Assembly (NCBI GenBank): GCA_015956445.1
Contig: WIUZ02000020.1
Location: 496,001-560,000 of the forward strand
Direction of reading: 5' to 3'
DNA length: 64,000 nucleotides
Origin: Thelephora terrestris
Taxonomy: Eukaryota > Basidiomycota > Agaricomycetes > Thelephorales > Thelephoraceae
The notes under the pieces were generated by a model. It saw only the letters and a list, made by a program, of their open reading frames with translations. It was not told the DNA's origin and did not search any database. This document shows positions 53,789 to 63,961 of this stretch, piece by piece (positions within the stretch are counted from its first letter, which is position 1; every line of letters starts with the position of its first letter). Position numbers and translations under genes: made by a program.

Positions 53789-55610
53789 GCATTCACCTTC
53801 GACCTTCTCGAAATGTATCACAAAGTCACACTCCAAGGGAAACTCAACCTGTATGATTTCTACCTCGCCACTATGCAAAAATCAGATAACCAAGGACGAT
53901 CAAAGCCGGTGGTAAGCCGTTTCTTCTGCCTTTGGATCATAATCACTCACGGACCCTCTTGAATAGTACCGGTATCACAAAATCTCCCGTTGCGTCCACC
54001 AATGGAGGCACCTCAAGATCATCAAGCGCGGGGTGGCGCTCATCAGGCTTATCCCCTTTTGGCAACAACGCCTGGTTCCTTCGCAATCGAGTGTCCTGCC
54101 TGCCCCCATCCTGGGCGAAATCTCCCAGACGATTGGGACAGTGTCCGTGGTGCTAACGAGTGAGAAAATTTGTTACGTGCTCCTCAATATTACTGACTCG
54201 TTAGTAAGGTGGATTTATGCCCAATTCATCGCCGTTGACGCCAACTTCAAGCTCAAATCAAAGAATCGCCAAATCAAAGATCCGGAGCTCGGGTCTGGGT
54301 GGACTTATTTTGTCGAAGATACTGCTTATACCTGCCATGTCGCAGACAATCCCCATCAGAACAACGTATGTATCTTCTGTATGTCAGGGAACGTGCTTTG
54401 ATGTCGTTCCTAGGTAACGAGCTGCGGGACTGAATTCCATGCGGTAAATCAAGCAAACTCACGTGGTGGTGGAGACTATATCGCCAGCGGTGTCGTTAAG
54501 GCGGTCTGTGCCCGACACTGCTTTGTTCTTCCTAATGCCGTGGGTGATTTACAACGAGGAGAACGGTACGCTTTATCATCGACCACGCCCAGGGTACTGC
54601 TAATTTGATACCAAGATACATTAACACTGATTACATTATTGCTACATACCTCGAGCGTTGCCAAGTACACGACATCAAGATATCATACGATATCGCGTGC
54701 AAATGGTCAATCAACCTCCACAGCCGGTTCGCAACCTACCATGAGGATGTTGACTTATCAGCGCTTTCCCTTACGTATCTCGTCCCCAAGTTCCATTTAC
54801 CTGCCCATGGCGCCAAATGTCAAGTACAATACTCCTTCAACTATACCCGTGGCGTTGGGCGCACGCACGGCGAAACGGTTGAGCAAGAATGGGCCTATAT
54901 AAACCTCGCAGCTCTATCTACACGAGAGATGGGTCCGGGGGCACGTCACGCTGCGCTAGATGATAGCTGGGGTGGCTGGAACTGGAGGAAAATATTGGGG
55001 TTAGGTGAGCGCAATTGTGTCTTACTCCAAATAGTAAGGATATTCTGACCACCGCTGATAGGTTCGTTACTCGAGAAGAACCTCTTGAAAGCGACCGAGA
55101 TGGCATCAAAACAACGCCAGGCCGCGGACGACTTCACAGCAACTTTCCCACGTGAGACGGTTCGAGTTTGGCGCCGTATGGTCAAGGATTGGGAAACGGA
55201 TGCAGCATACCCCAATCCCTACCTTTCAAATGATCGCGGTAAGTGTCCCTTGGGAATGTAGGACGGACATATCTCACTATTCTTTTCCCAGCGTCAAAAG
55301 TGTCCGCGGCTCGATTGCGGCTCACCCAGGAGGAGACCGAAGAGGCAGAAAGGGGGAATGAAGCACTACACACAGTCTCTGCGTCGGTCTTTATACGCGC
55401 GGGGCTAGAACTTGAAGATCAGCAGTAAGTCTCCACTCTATTATAACCTTTCCGTGTCTAATCTCCGAATAGGTATGCCCTACAGGTTGCGTCTGCTGCA
55501 AAGACAAGCACAGACACCCAGAAAGCGACCCTCTTTGAGCGCCGGGGTTCCTTGCTGCACCAGATCAAAAAGTGGCGTGAAGTACAAGCTATCTACATGC
55601 CTGGGGTGTT
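53789..55610 (+). pseudogene. KDZ transposase gene, catalytic part (split by FB-A3)
   Basis: It resumes as FTFDLLEMYHKVTLQGKLN. Exons about 53789-53911, 53967-54365, 54414-54565, 54616-55004, 55062-55238, 55292-55424 and 55473-55610 join in frame. RNase H-fold residues are visible: Asp in FIAVDANFKLK, Asp in ISYDIACKW, Glu in HGETVEQEWAYIN. Other hallmarks are CGTEFHAVNQANSRGGG and YINTDYI. The C-terminal helical region (LFERRGSLLHQIKKWREVQAIYMPG) is cut by FB-A3. Apart from the two insertions I see no stop or frameshift, so the gene may have been active until recently. Confidence 0.82.
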
Positions 55611-56614
55611 CAATAGCTGCAGCTGAGAAAATATATTTCTCCTAGTTAACAAGCTACCTCAGAAATAAATTTCTTCCAGTTAAGCCTAAGATTTACATTT
55701 GTTATCTTGTGGCATGCCACAATTGTAAATGTGCAATCCCAACCCAACCTATAGCCCATCGTCTCGGTCCAGTGACTGAGGTGGATCCGTTGTTTTGGAG
55801 AGGGTAGTTCCAAATTGGGCTGGTGCCGACAGTATGGGTCTGCTGGGCATTGGGGGCTGCTTACATAATAATTGATGGCTTATATAAGGAGGTCATGTGA
55901 CTTACCAAAAAGGAGATTTTTGATGGCTTACATAAGCAGATCACATGACTGAAAAAAGTGGGTATTGCTTATGTAATCAGGTCATGTGATTGACCAAAAA
56001 AGGAAAGTTTTGATGGCTTACATAAGCGTCTCAAAAATGCTTTTGGAGGGGTCTTTCCTAAAAAGGAAATTCCTTTTTAGGATATATTTGATGGATTACC
56101 AAAAAAGGAAAGTTTTGATGGCTTATATAAGCAGCACAAAAATGCTTTTGGCAAAAATTACCAAAAAGGGAAATTTCCTTTTTAGGAAAGTCTTTCCAAA
56201 AAAGGAAATTTTGATGGCTTACATAAGCAACTCAAAATTGCTTTTCCAAAAAATTACCAAAAAAGGAAATTTCCTAAAAAGGAAATTATATGCTAAAAAG
56301 CTCGGAAAAATCCCAGAAAATTCCCAAAAAATAACAAGAAAATTCCCACAGGTCTAGAAAGTGCCCAAAATGGTCAATTAATTCCCAAAATATCGAAAAA
56401 ATGGTTTTTCTGGCTGGATAAATCCTGAAAAATTCCAGAATATGTATAAATATTTTATAAAAATTATTCTAATTTTTTTAGTCCATTAAATAGCCCACAA
56501 TTTCGATATTAATGTATTTTCTGCCCCTAAAAATTCCCAAAAAATAAATTTATATCTTCATTATATCATAGAGTACAGACCTGTTTGTGGTCATAATCTA
56601 CCCCCAAAACCAGT

Positions 56615-56960
56615 CATAGAATTAACCTAACCTAACCCTAACCCTAAACCTAAACCTAAACCTGCCCTAAACCTAACCTAACCTAACCCAACCTAACCCT
56701 AAACCTAACCTAACCTAACCTAAACTTGCCCTAAACCTAACCTGCCCTAAACCTAACCTGCCCTAAACCTAACCTAACCTAACCTAACCTAACCTAACCT
56801 AACATAACACAACCCTGAACCTAAACCTAACCTAAACCTAAACATAAACCTAAACCTAACCTAAACCTGACCTAGCACAAAGCCTAAATCTAAACCTAAC
56901 CTGGCCTTATCTTATCTTATCTTATCTTATCTTATCTTATCTTATCTTATCATGTCTTAC
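56615..56960. repeat. TTAGG/TTAGGG and TTATC tracts, FB-A3 left arm
   Basis: CCTAA pentamers with CCCTAA and CCTAAA variants to ~56900, then nine TTATC pentamers (about 56905-56950). They mirror 62560-62905 with the same length. Confidence 0.85.
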
Positions 56961-57205
56961 CCAGCCTAAACCTAACCCAGCCTAGCCTAACATGACATAG
57001 TCCACTTAAATTAGTCCACCACAGATCACCCAACCTAACCTGAAGTGGCCCACCTGACCAGTCTGAGGCAACTTGATTTGATCTTATCTAATCAGCTGCT
57101 ATCTTATCTAACCTTAATTCATATACCCTAGCTAACCAACATCTAATCCAATCTCACCTGGCTCACCAGCATGTAACTGGGCTACTGTCAGGGTTGTAGG
57201 CCTGC

Positions 57206-57829
57206 TTACTGTTTGTGGGGCGCTAGAGGATTAGCGGATGGATGAGGGGTATCGGGTCTGGTTTTGAAAGGGGTTCCGGGCGTAGAGACGAGAGGAGGGG
57301 GAATATCAAGAGAGAGGGGTGACTCGGTCTGATAGGGGTGAACGGGTGAGTGATAGTCTTGGCAAAACTGGTTGAGTTGATGCACGAACGGTTCGAAGTC
57401 TTGGTCGCTAAGACGTTCGAAGTTGACGAGGTATTCTATGACAGAGAAAGGTAGTTCAGTTGGGACTTCCCACCAAAGGACGATAATAGCAGGGGAATGG
57501 GTGTGGATATTAGTTGTGAGGTGAACACGTGGGGAAGGGAAGTAAAAGGCCGGACTGATACTGAAGTAGACGGTCGCAAGGACGCTCTCAGTAACGTCTG
57601 AATTCCAAAGGAATTGATGATCCGCTCCTAATAGAAAGGGAGGGGTAGTGACTCCGGCGTCGAGAGCTGCAAAGGGTCGATAGTAAGGGAAGTGCGTGAG
57701 TAAACCAGTGGTTCGGTTTACTTGAAGACTTCTGATGAGTTTATACTCCCAGATAGACCTTCTAGCGTCAGGGACGATTGGTCGCTGGACTGGACTGGTA
57801 GAGGGGAAAGGATTAGGGGCACTGAACAT
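57206..57829 (-). CDS. Sense gene of delta, 207 residues
   Basis: The start is at 57829 (MFSAPNPFPSTSPVQ), and the stop is 20 bp from the CA end of the unit. Promoter: tatataagg at 57971-57979. After a Pro/Ser-rich N-terminus comes RRSIWEYKLIRSLQVNR, then a hydrophobic and aromatic middle (ESVLATVYFSISPAFYFP, PAIIVLWWEVPTELPF), LSDQDFEPFVHQLNQF and a Pro-rich tail. It looks like a compact globular domain; no known family recognised. In LTR terms it would lie in R/U5 and so near the 5' end of an element transcript. No introns. Confidence 0.68.
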   Translation of the reverse strand: MFSAPNPFPSTSPVQRPIVPDARRSIWEYKLIRSLQVNRTTGLLTHFPYYRPFAALDAGVTTPPFLLGADHQFLWNSDVTESVLATVYFSISPAFYFPSPRVHLTTNIHTHSPAIIVLWWEVPTELPFSVIEYLVNFERLSDQDFEPFVHQLNQFCQDYHSPVHPYQTESPLSLDIPPPLVSTPGTPFKTRPDTPHPSANPLAPHKQ

Positions 57830-58483
57830 ACACTGGCAGGAGGATTCCTGCTGAGATGAGTTAGAAAAGGTAAAGCGCGAGGAGAATTCCTCAGCTTACT
57901 TTTATTCAGGTTGTGGGTAGTGGAGTACAGAAGAGATTGAGAATGGGGAAAAGAAGGAGCGAACGCTCTTCCTTATATACCCAATCCTCTACAGGAGTCA
58001 TTTATTCTACAACGAGTCAAACAAGAGTCAACATGGTCTGTGCGTAATTTAGGGTAGGGTAGATGAGTCAGGATGAGGGAACTTAGGACGGTAGATAGTA
58101 ATTACTCATACGGGAACAATAGGGACACGCGTCGATGGAAGCACTTAGGGATTTCTCGTGTTTCGTGGTAGCAATAGAAGTGTGACGGGGACTTCCCGTG
58201 ATCGATGGGGATTTCTCTGGATCAATGGTAGTAATAGAAGCGTGGTGGGGATTTCCCATGATCGATGGGGATTTCTTGGTTTTGATGGGATCACGATTGG
58301 GGCTGAGGGCTCATTTGCCCTAATTGGGGCTCCAATGGATAATAAGTTATTGTTTTCCCTTTTCGGTTCTCTTTTGAGTCAGGGCGTATTTAAGTCAGGG
58401 GAATTAATGATCGTTCCCCTCATCGTCTCTTTTCCACTCCCACCAAACACCATTACCACCTCCTCCAAATATCCAGTACTACT
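57830..58483. promoter_or_regulatory. Bidirectional intergenic region of delta with tandem repeats
   Basis: Between the two divergent delta genes. About 58160-58285 contains repeats of a GTGGGGATTTCYCATGATCGATGG-type unit of 40-50 bp (three copies). A TATA-like tatttaag (about 58386) lies ~100 bp before the plus-strand gene, and tatataagg (57971-57979) serves the minus-strand gene. The same layout is at 61037-61690 and 39645-40308. Confidence 0.55.
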
Positions 58484-59221
58484 ATGTCTTCCTTCACCGC
58501 CAACAATGTCGTGCTCAACGCGGCCGCCACCCCCTTCACTCCGTCCTTTGAGACGGACGCTCCCTACAACGTGGAGCAACACTTGTACGATTCGCCCGCC
58601 AATATCGCCCACGACAACCAGGTTGCCGTTGACTTCCTTACTGCTCACAATGCGCCTGCCGAATTCTGGGAACAGGCCAGTTACGAGGATCCCAGACTCT
58701 CTGGGCCTGTGGTCCGGGCTCTGCATCCTGGAGCCACTCAGCTTTTGGACGTTATGGAGAGGGATAGGGAGGATAGGATCGCGAAACTGGAGAAACGGGT
58801 GGACCTCATGTACGTCATCATGAATAGTCTGAATGATGACTTCTCTCACTTTGCTTTGGAACATTGGGGACCTTTCCAGGCATCTCTCTTCCGATATTTC
58901 GGACACCAATGTCGCGGGGCTTATTGCACCGACCCCCCTTGCAAGTCCCCAGTCATCCCTTCGCCACCGCCAGGATCAGGGCATTCCTCTCCCTCCATCC
59001 CCTCCCTGGAGTCCTGCCCCAGTTCGCCAGATGGTGGAGAGGTCCCAGAAGAAGAAGACCCGCAAGAGTCCGATGACTCGTTCTGGTCAACGTTGTCGTC
59101 CCTCCGACAAGTCACGACAGGTGAGGATGAAGTTGAAGGTGGAGGTGGCGGGTCTCCAAGACCGCTATGGGTTCTCCTTAGTGAGCGGGGCCTTGTCGGA
59201 CGTGCGTCGAGAGATGTATGA
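58484..59221 (+). CDS. Antisense gene of delta, 245-residue frame
   Basis: Starts MSSFTANNVVLNAAAT. Residues ~1-90 are a conserved N-terminal region (AHDNQVAVDFLTAHNAP), ~90-125 a short coiled coil (MERDREDRIAKLEKRVD), ~140-160 a Cys patch (GHQCRGAYCTDPPC), and the rest is Ser/Pro-rich and acidic. A +1 frame (58833-59387) overlaps the 3' half and encodes a Cys/His-rich end (CRECWQDPVT, HNPHHFAHRCPLPQNC). Which frame is used after the overlap, or whether splicing or frameshifting occurs, cannot be told from the sequence; the frames are left separate. Function unknown. Confidence 0.65.
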   Translation: MSSFTANNVVLNAAATPFTPSFETDAPYNVEQHLYDSPANIAHDNQVAVDFLTAHNAPAEFWEQASYEDPRLSGPVVRALHPGATQLLDVMERDREDRIAKLEKRVDLMYVIMNSLNDDFSHFALEHWGPFQASLFRYFGHQCRGAYCTDPPCKSPVIPSPPPGSGHSSPSIPSLESCPSSPDGGEVPEEEDPQESDDSFWSTLSSLRQVTTGEDEVEGGGGGSPRPLWVLLSERGLVGRASRDV

Positions 59222-59497
59222 TAGTTTGTCTCATGATGTGTTGGGGTGTAGGGAGTGTTGGCAGGATCCGGTAACGCGAGAGTGGTCTTACTGTCCGGAG
59301 AGTATTCATAATCCTCACCACTTTGCTCACCGTTGTCCGCTTCCCCAGAACTGTTCGTGCGATGTTGACCCGTTTGTTCTTGTCTGAGTTTGTAATTCTT
59401 CTTAGCCACTCCTGTACTATTATTACTGCGAATGAGACCAATGTCTTGAACTATTTGTGAGATCTTGGCTACTATGTCACGCGTTTGTGACAGCTAC

Positions 59498-60022
59498 AGG
59501 AACGCACTGCGAGCTGCACCATCCATATCCTATGTCCAATCGTCACTCAAGCACAAAAACTGTGGTGGACCTACAAGTCAGTGGACCCATAAGCCCACAG
59601 GCCCACATAGACTGCTCACTCGGTTTTGACATCTGTTGTCCAACCTCATCCACATACCACCCTCACCCTGCAGTCTGTACCAGACTGCAACTTCATCACT
59701 ACTGAAATTCAACCACCTGGCTGAACTTGCAAGCCAGATTGATATAGACTACCAGTTATGCATCCATGGATTTGTAGGCCTGAGAGTACATGAGTTCAGC
59801 CAGGTGGTTGAACTTGAGTTGTGGTGAGGTTGTAGTCTGGCACAGAACACAGGGTGAGGGTGGTATGTGGATGAGGTTGGACAACAGATGTCAAAACCGA
59901 GTGAGCAGTCTATGTGGGCCTGTGGGCTTATGGGTCCACTGACTTGTAGGTCCACCACAGTTTTTGTGCTTGAGTGACGATTGGACATAGGATATGGATG
60001 GTGCAGCTCGCAGTGCGTTCCT
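59498..60022. repeat. Central stem of FB-A3
   Basis: Inverted repeat between the two delta units, homologous to the inner stems of FB-A1 and FB-A2 (GCACCATCC, GGACCTACAAGT, CCACCTGGCTGAAC). The outer ~170 bp of each side are identical; from about 59668 inward and 59853 inward the sides differ at roughly one base in seven. A ~60-bp loop contains GTTATGCATCCATGG. Confidence 0.8.
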
Positions 60023-60298
60023 GTAGCTGTCACAAACGCGTGACATAGTAGCCAAGATCTCACAAATAGTTCAAGACATTGGTCTCATTCGCAGTAATAA
60101 TAGTACAGGAGTGGCTAAGAAGAATTACAAACTCAGACAAGAACAAACGGGTCAACATCGCACGAACAGTTCTGGGGAAGCGGACAACGGTGAGCAAAGT
60201 GGTGAGGATTATGAATACTCTCCGGACAGTAAGACCACTCTCGCGTTACCGGATCCTGCCAACACTCCCTACACCCCAACACATCATGAGACAAACTA

Positions 60299-61036
60299 TC
60301 ATACATCTCTCGACGCACGTCCGACAAGGCCCCGCTCACTAAGGAGAACCCATAGCGGTCTTGGAGACCCGCCACCTCCACCTTCAACTTCATCCTCACC
60401 TGTCGTGACTTGTCGGAGGGACGACAACGTTGACCAGAACGAGTCATCGGACTCTTGCGGGTCTTCTTCTTCTGGGACCTCTCCACCATCTGGCGAACTG
60501 GGGCAGGACTCCAGGGAGGGGATGGAGGGAGAGGAATGCCCTGATCCTGGCGGTGGCGAAGGGATGACTGGGGACTTGCAAGGGGGGTCGGTGCAATAAG
60601 CCCCGCGACATTGGTGTCCGAAATATCGGAAGAGAGATGCCTGGAAAGGTCCCCAATGTTCCAAAGCAAAGTGAGAGAAGTCATCATTCAGACTATTCAT
60701 GATGACGTACATGAGGTCCACCCGTTTCTCCAGTTTCGCGATCCTATCCTCCCTATCCCTCTCCATAACGTCCAAAAGCTGAGTGGCTCCAGGATGCAGA
60801 GCCCGGACCACAGGCCCAGAGAGTCTGGGATCCTCGTAACTGGCCTGTTCCCAGAATTCGGCAGGCGCATTGTGAGCAGTAAGGAAGTCAACGGCAACCT
60901 GGTTGTCGTGGGCGATATTGGCGGGCGAATCGTACAAGTGTTGCTCCACGTTGTAGGGAGCGTCCGTCTCAAAGGACGGAGTGAAGGGGGTGGCGGCCGC
61001 GTTGAGCACGACATTGTTGGCGGTGAAGGAAGACAT
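60299..61036 (-). CDS. Antisense gene of delta, 245-residue frame (mirror copy)
   Basis: Encodes the same protein as 58484-59221, including the overlapping +1 frame (60687-60133). As it lies in the right arm, it is a by-product of arm duplication or homogenisation and not an independent insertion. Confidence 0.65.
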   Translation of the reverse strand: MSSFTANNVVLNAAATPFTPSFETDAPYNVEQHLYDSPANIAHDNQVAVDFLTAHNAPAEFWEQASYEDPRLSGPVVRALHPGATQLLDVMERDREDRIAKLEKRVDLMYVIMNSLNDDFSHFALEHWGPFQASLFRYFGHQCRGAYCTDPPCKSPVIPSPPPGSGHSSPSIPSLESCPSSPDGGEVPEEEDPQESDDSFWSTLSSLRQVTTGEDEVEGGGGGSPRPLWVLLSERGLVGRASRDV

Positions 61037-61540
61037 AGTAGTACTGGATATTTGGAGGAGGTGGTAATGGTGTTTGGTGGGAGTGGAAAAGAGACGATGA
61101 GGGGAACGATCATTAATTCCCCTGACTTAAATACGCCCTGACTCAAAAGAGAACCGAAAAGGGAAAACAATAACTTATTATCCATTGGAGCCCCAATTAG
61201 GGCAAATGAGCCCTCAGCCCCAATCGTGATCCCATCAAAACCAAGAAATCCCCATCGATCATGGGAAATCCCCACCACGCTTCTATTACTACCATTGATC
61301 CAGAGAAATCCCCATCGATCACGGGAAGTCCCCGTCACACTTCTATTGCTACCACGAAACACGAGAAATCCCTAAGTGCTTCCATCGACGCGTGTCCCTA
61401 TTGTTCCCGTATGAGTAATTACTATCTACCGTCCTAAGTTCCCTCATCCTGACTCATCTACCCTACCCTAAATTACGCACAGACCATGTTGACTCTTGTT
61501 TGACTCGTTGTAGAATAAATGACTCCTGTAGAGGATTGGG

Positions 61541-61549
61541 TATATAAGG
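61541..61549 (+). promoter_or_regulatory. TATA box of delta (right arm)
   Basis: tatataagg, 142 bp upstream of the sense-gene ATG at 61691; its mirror is at 57971-57979. Confidence 0.6.
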
Positions 61550-61690
61550 AAGAGCGTTCGCTCCTTCTTTTCCCCATTCTCAATCTCTTCTGTACTCCAC
61601 TACCCACAACCTGAATAAAAGTAAGCTGAGGAATTCTCCTCGCGCTTTACCTTTTCTAACTCATCTCAGCAGGAATCCTCCTGCCAGTGT

Positions 61691-62314
61691 ATGTTCAGTG
61701 CCCCTAATCCTTTCCCCTCTACCAGTCCAGTCCAGCGACCAATCGTCCCTGACGCTAGAAGGTCTATCTGGGAGTATAAACTCATCAGAAGTCTTCAAGT
61801 AAACCGAACCACTGGTTTACTCACGCACTTCCCTTACTATCGACCCTTTGCAGCTCTCGACGCCGGAGTCACTACCCCTCCCTTTCTATTAGGAGCGGAT
61901 CATCAATTCCTTTGGAATTCAGACGTTACTGAGAGCGTCCTTGCGACCGTCTACTTCAGTATCAGTCCGGCCTTTTACTTCCCTTCCCCACGTGTTCACC
62001 TCACAACTAATATCCACACCCATTCCCCTGCTATTATCGTCCTTTGGTGGGAAGTCCCAACTGAACTACCTTTCTCTGTCATAGAATACCTCGTCAACTT
62101 CGAACGTCTTAGCGACCAAGACTTCGAACCGTTCGTGCATCAACTCAACCAGTTTTGCCAAGACTATCACTCACCCGTTCACCCCTATCAGACCGAGTCA
62201 CCCCTCTCTCTTGATATTCCCCCTCCTCTCGTCTCTACGCCCGGAACCCCTTTCAAAACCAGACCCGATACCCCTCATCCATCCGCTAATCCTCTAGCGC
62301 CCCACAAACAGTAA
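61691..62314 (+). CDS. Sense gene of delta, 207 residues (mirror copy)
   Basis: Encodes the same 207-residue protein as 57206-57829. The stop codon is followed within 20 bp by the CAACCCTGACA end of the unit. No known domain. Confidence 0.68.
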   Translation: MFSAPNPFPSTSPVQRPIVPDARRSIWEYKLIRSLQVNRTTGLLTHFPYYRPFAALDAGVTTPPFLLGADHQFLWNSDVTESVLATVYFSISPAFYFPSPRVHLTTNIHTHSPAIIVLWWEVPTELPFSVIEYLVNFERLSDQDFEPFVHQLNQFCQDYHSPVHPYQTESPLSLDIPPPLVSTPGTPFKTRPDTPHPSANPLAPHKQ

Positions 62315-62559
62315 GCAGGCCTACAACCCTGACAGTAGCCCAGTTACATGCTGGTGAGCCAGGTGAGATTGGATTAGATGTTGGTTAGCTAGGGTATATG
62401 AATTAAGGTTAGATAAGATAGCAGCTGATTAGATAAGATCAAATCAAGTTGCCTCAGACTGGTCAGGTGGGCCACTTCAGGTTAGGTTGGGTGATCTGTG
62501 GTGGACTAATTTAAGTGGACTATGTCATGTTAGGCTAGGCTGGGTTAGGTTTAGGCTGG

Positions 62560-62905
62560 GTAAGACATGATAAGATAAGATAAGATAAGATAAGATAAGA
62601 TAAGATAAGATAAGGCCAGGTTAGGTTTAGATTTAGGCTTTGTGCTAGGTCAGGTTTAGGTTAGGTTTAGGTTTATGTTTAGGTTTAGGTTAGGTTTAGG
62701 TTCAGGGTTGTGTTATGTTAGGTTAGGTTAGGTTAGGTTAGGTTAGGTTAGGTTTAGGGCAGGTTAGGTTTAGGGCAGGTTAGGTTTAGGGCAAGTTTAG
62801 GTTAGGTTAGGTTAGGTTTAGGGTTAGGTTGGGTTAGGTTAGGTTAGGTTTAGGGCAGGTTTAGGTTTAGGTTTAGGGTTAGGGTTAGGTTAGGTTAATT
62901 CTATG
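62560..62905. repeat. TTATC and TTAGG/TTAGGG tracts, FB-A3 right arm
   Basis: Mirror of 56615-56960: nine GATAA pentamers (about 62568-62615), then TTAGG-type units with a TTAGGGTTAGGG stretch near 62875. Confidence 0.85.
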
Positions 62906-63909
62906 ACTGGTTTTGGGGGTAGATTATGACCACAAACAGGTCTGTACTCTATGATATAATGAAGATATAAATTTATTTTTTGGGAATTTTTAGGGGCAGA
63001 AAATACATTAATATCGAAATTGTGGGCTATTTAATGGACTAAAAAAATTAGAATAATTTTTATAAAATATTTATACATATTCTGGAATTTTTCAGGATTT
63101 ATCCAGCCAGAAAAACCATTTTTTCGATATTTTGGGAATTAATTGACCATTTTGGGCACTTTCTAGACCTGTGGGAATTTTCTTGTTATTTTTTGGGAAT
63201 TTTCTGGGATTTTTCCGAGCTTTTTAGCATATAATTTCCTTTTTAGGAAATTTCCTTTTTTGGTAATTTTTTGGAAAAGCAATTTTGAGTTGCTTATGTA
63301 AGCCATCAAAATTTCCTTTTTTGGAAAGACTTTCCTAAAAAGGAAATTTCCCTTTTTGGTAATTTTTGCCAAAAGCATTTTTGTGCTGCTTATATAAGCC
63401 ATCAAAACTTTCCTTTTTTGGTAATCCATCAAATATATCCTAAAAAGGAATTTCCTTTTTAGGAAAGACCCCTCCAAAAGCATTTTTGAGACGCTTATGT
63501 AAGCCATCAAAACTTTCCTTTTTTGGTCAATCACATGACCTGATTACATAAGCAATACCCACTTTTTTCAGTCATGTGATCTGCTTATGTAAGCCATCAA
63601 AAATCTCCTTTTTGGTAAGTCACATGACCTCCTTATATAAGCCATCAATTATTATGTAAGCAGCCCCCAATGCCCAGCAGACCCATACTGTCGGCACCAG
63701 CCCAATTTGGAACTACCCTCTCCAAAACAACGGATCCACCTCAGTCACTGGACCGAGACGATGGGCTATAGGTTGGGTTGGGATTGCACATTTACAATTG
63801 TGGCATGCCACAAGATAACAAATGTAAATCTTAGGCTTAACTGGAAGAAATTTATTTCTGAGGTAGCTTGTTAACTAGGAGAAATATATTTTCTCAGCTG
63901 CAGCTATTG

Positions 63910-63961
63910 CATGGGTAGGGCAAACCCCCGTACGGCGCCGTACGACCCATGGGTCATGGGC
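63910..63961. repeat. Short fragment of an FB-C arm
   Basis: One full 45-bp unit plus a few bases, with GTACGGCGCCGTACG and CCATGGGTCATGGG. It lies exactly at the right end of FB-A3, with no other part of FB-C present. Confidence 0.85.

Larger units (their letters stand above)
57186..59492 (-). mobile_element. LTR-like unit delta in FB-A3 left arm, complete
   Basis: A 2307-bp unit, TGTCAGGGTTG to GCGTTTGTGACA, with duplication GCTAC (57181-57185, 59493-59497). The empty site is visible in FB-A1 at about 8166-8180. It holds two divergent genes. The exact mirror is at 60028-62334. Looks whole. Confidence 0.88.
60028..62334 (+). mobile_element. LTR-like unit delta in FB-A3 right arm, complete
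   Basis: A 2307-bp mirror image of 57186-59492 with duplication GTAGC (60023-60027, 62335-62339). No difference from the left copy was noticed in the coding frames. It must share one insertion event with the left copy. Confidence 0.88.
55611..63909. mobile_element. Giant foldback element FB-A3 (8.3 kb) with mirrored delta insertions
   Basis: CAATAGCTGCAGCTGAG to its complement. Every landmark in the left arm has its mirror at 119520 minus its position, so the ~4-kb arms have exactly equal length, including simple-repeat tracts. Each arm holds AT-rich GGAAATTTTGATGGC repeats, a TTAGG tract, a TTATC run and a full delta unit with the duplication GCTAC/GTAGC. Only the inner ~190 bp (about 59668-59853) differ clearly between arms. 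It lies in the KDZ gene on the left; on the right is a short FB-C fragment. No own gene besides delta cargo. Confidence 0.88.

Noticed and set aside
55611-63909. Missed-adapter or chimeric-read artefact as the origin of the palindrome
   Set aside because: A hairpin-read artefact would give identical sequence at the centre, but here the core ~190 bp differ between sides while the arms are identical. Not fully excluded without reads.
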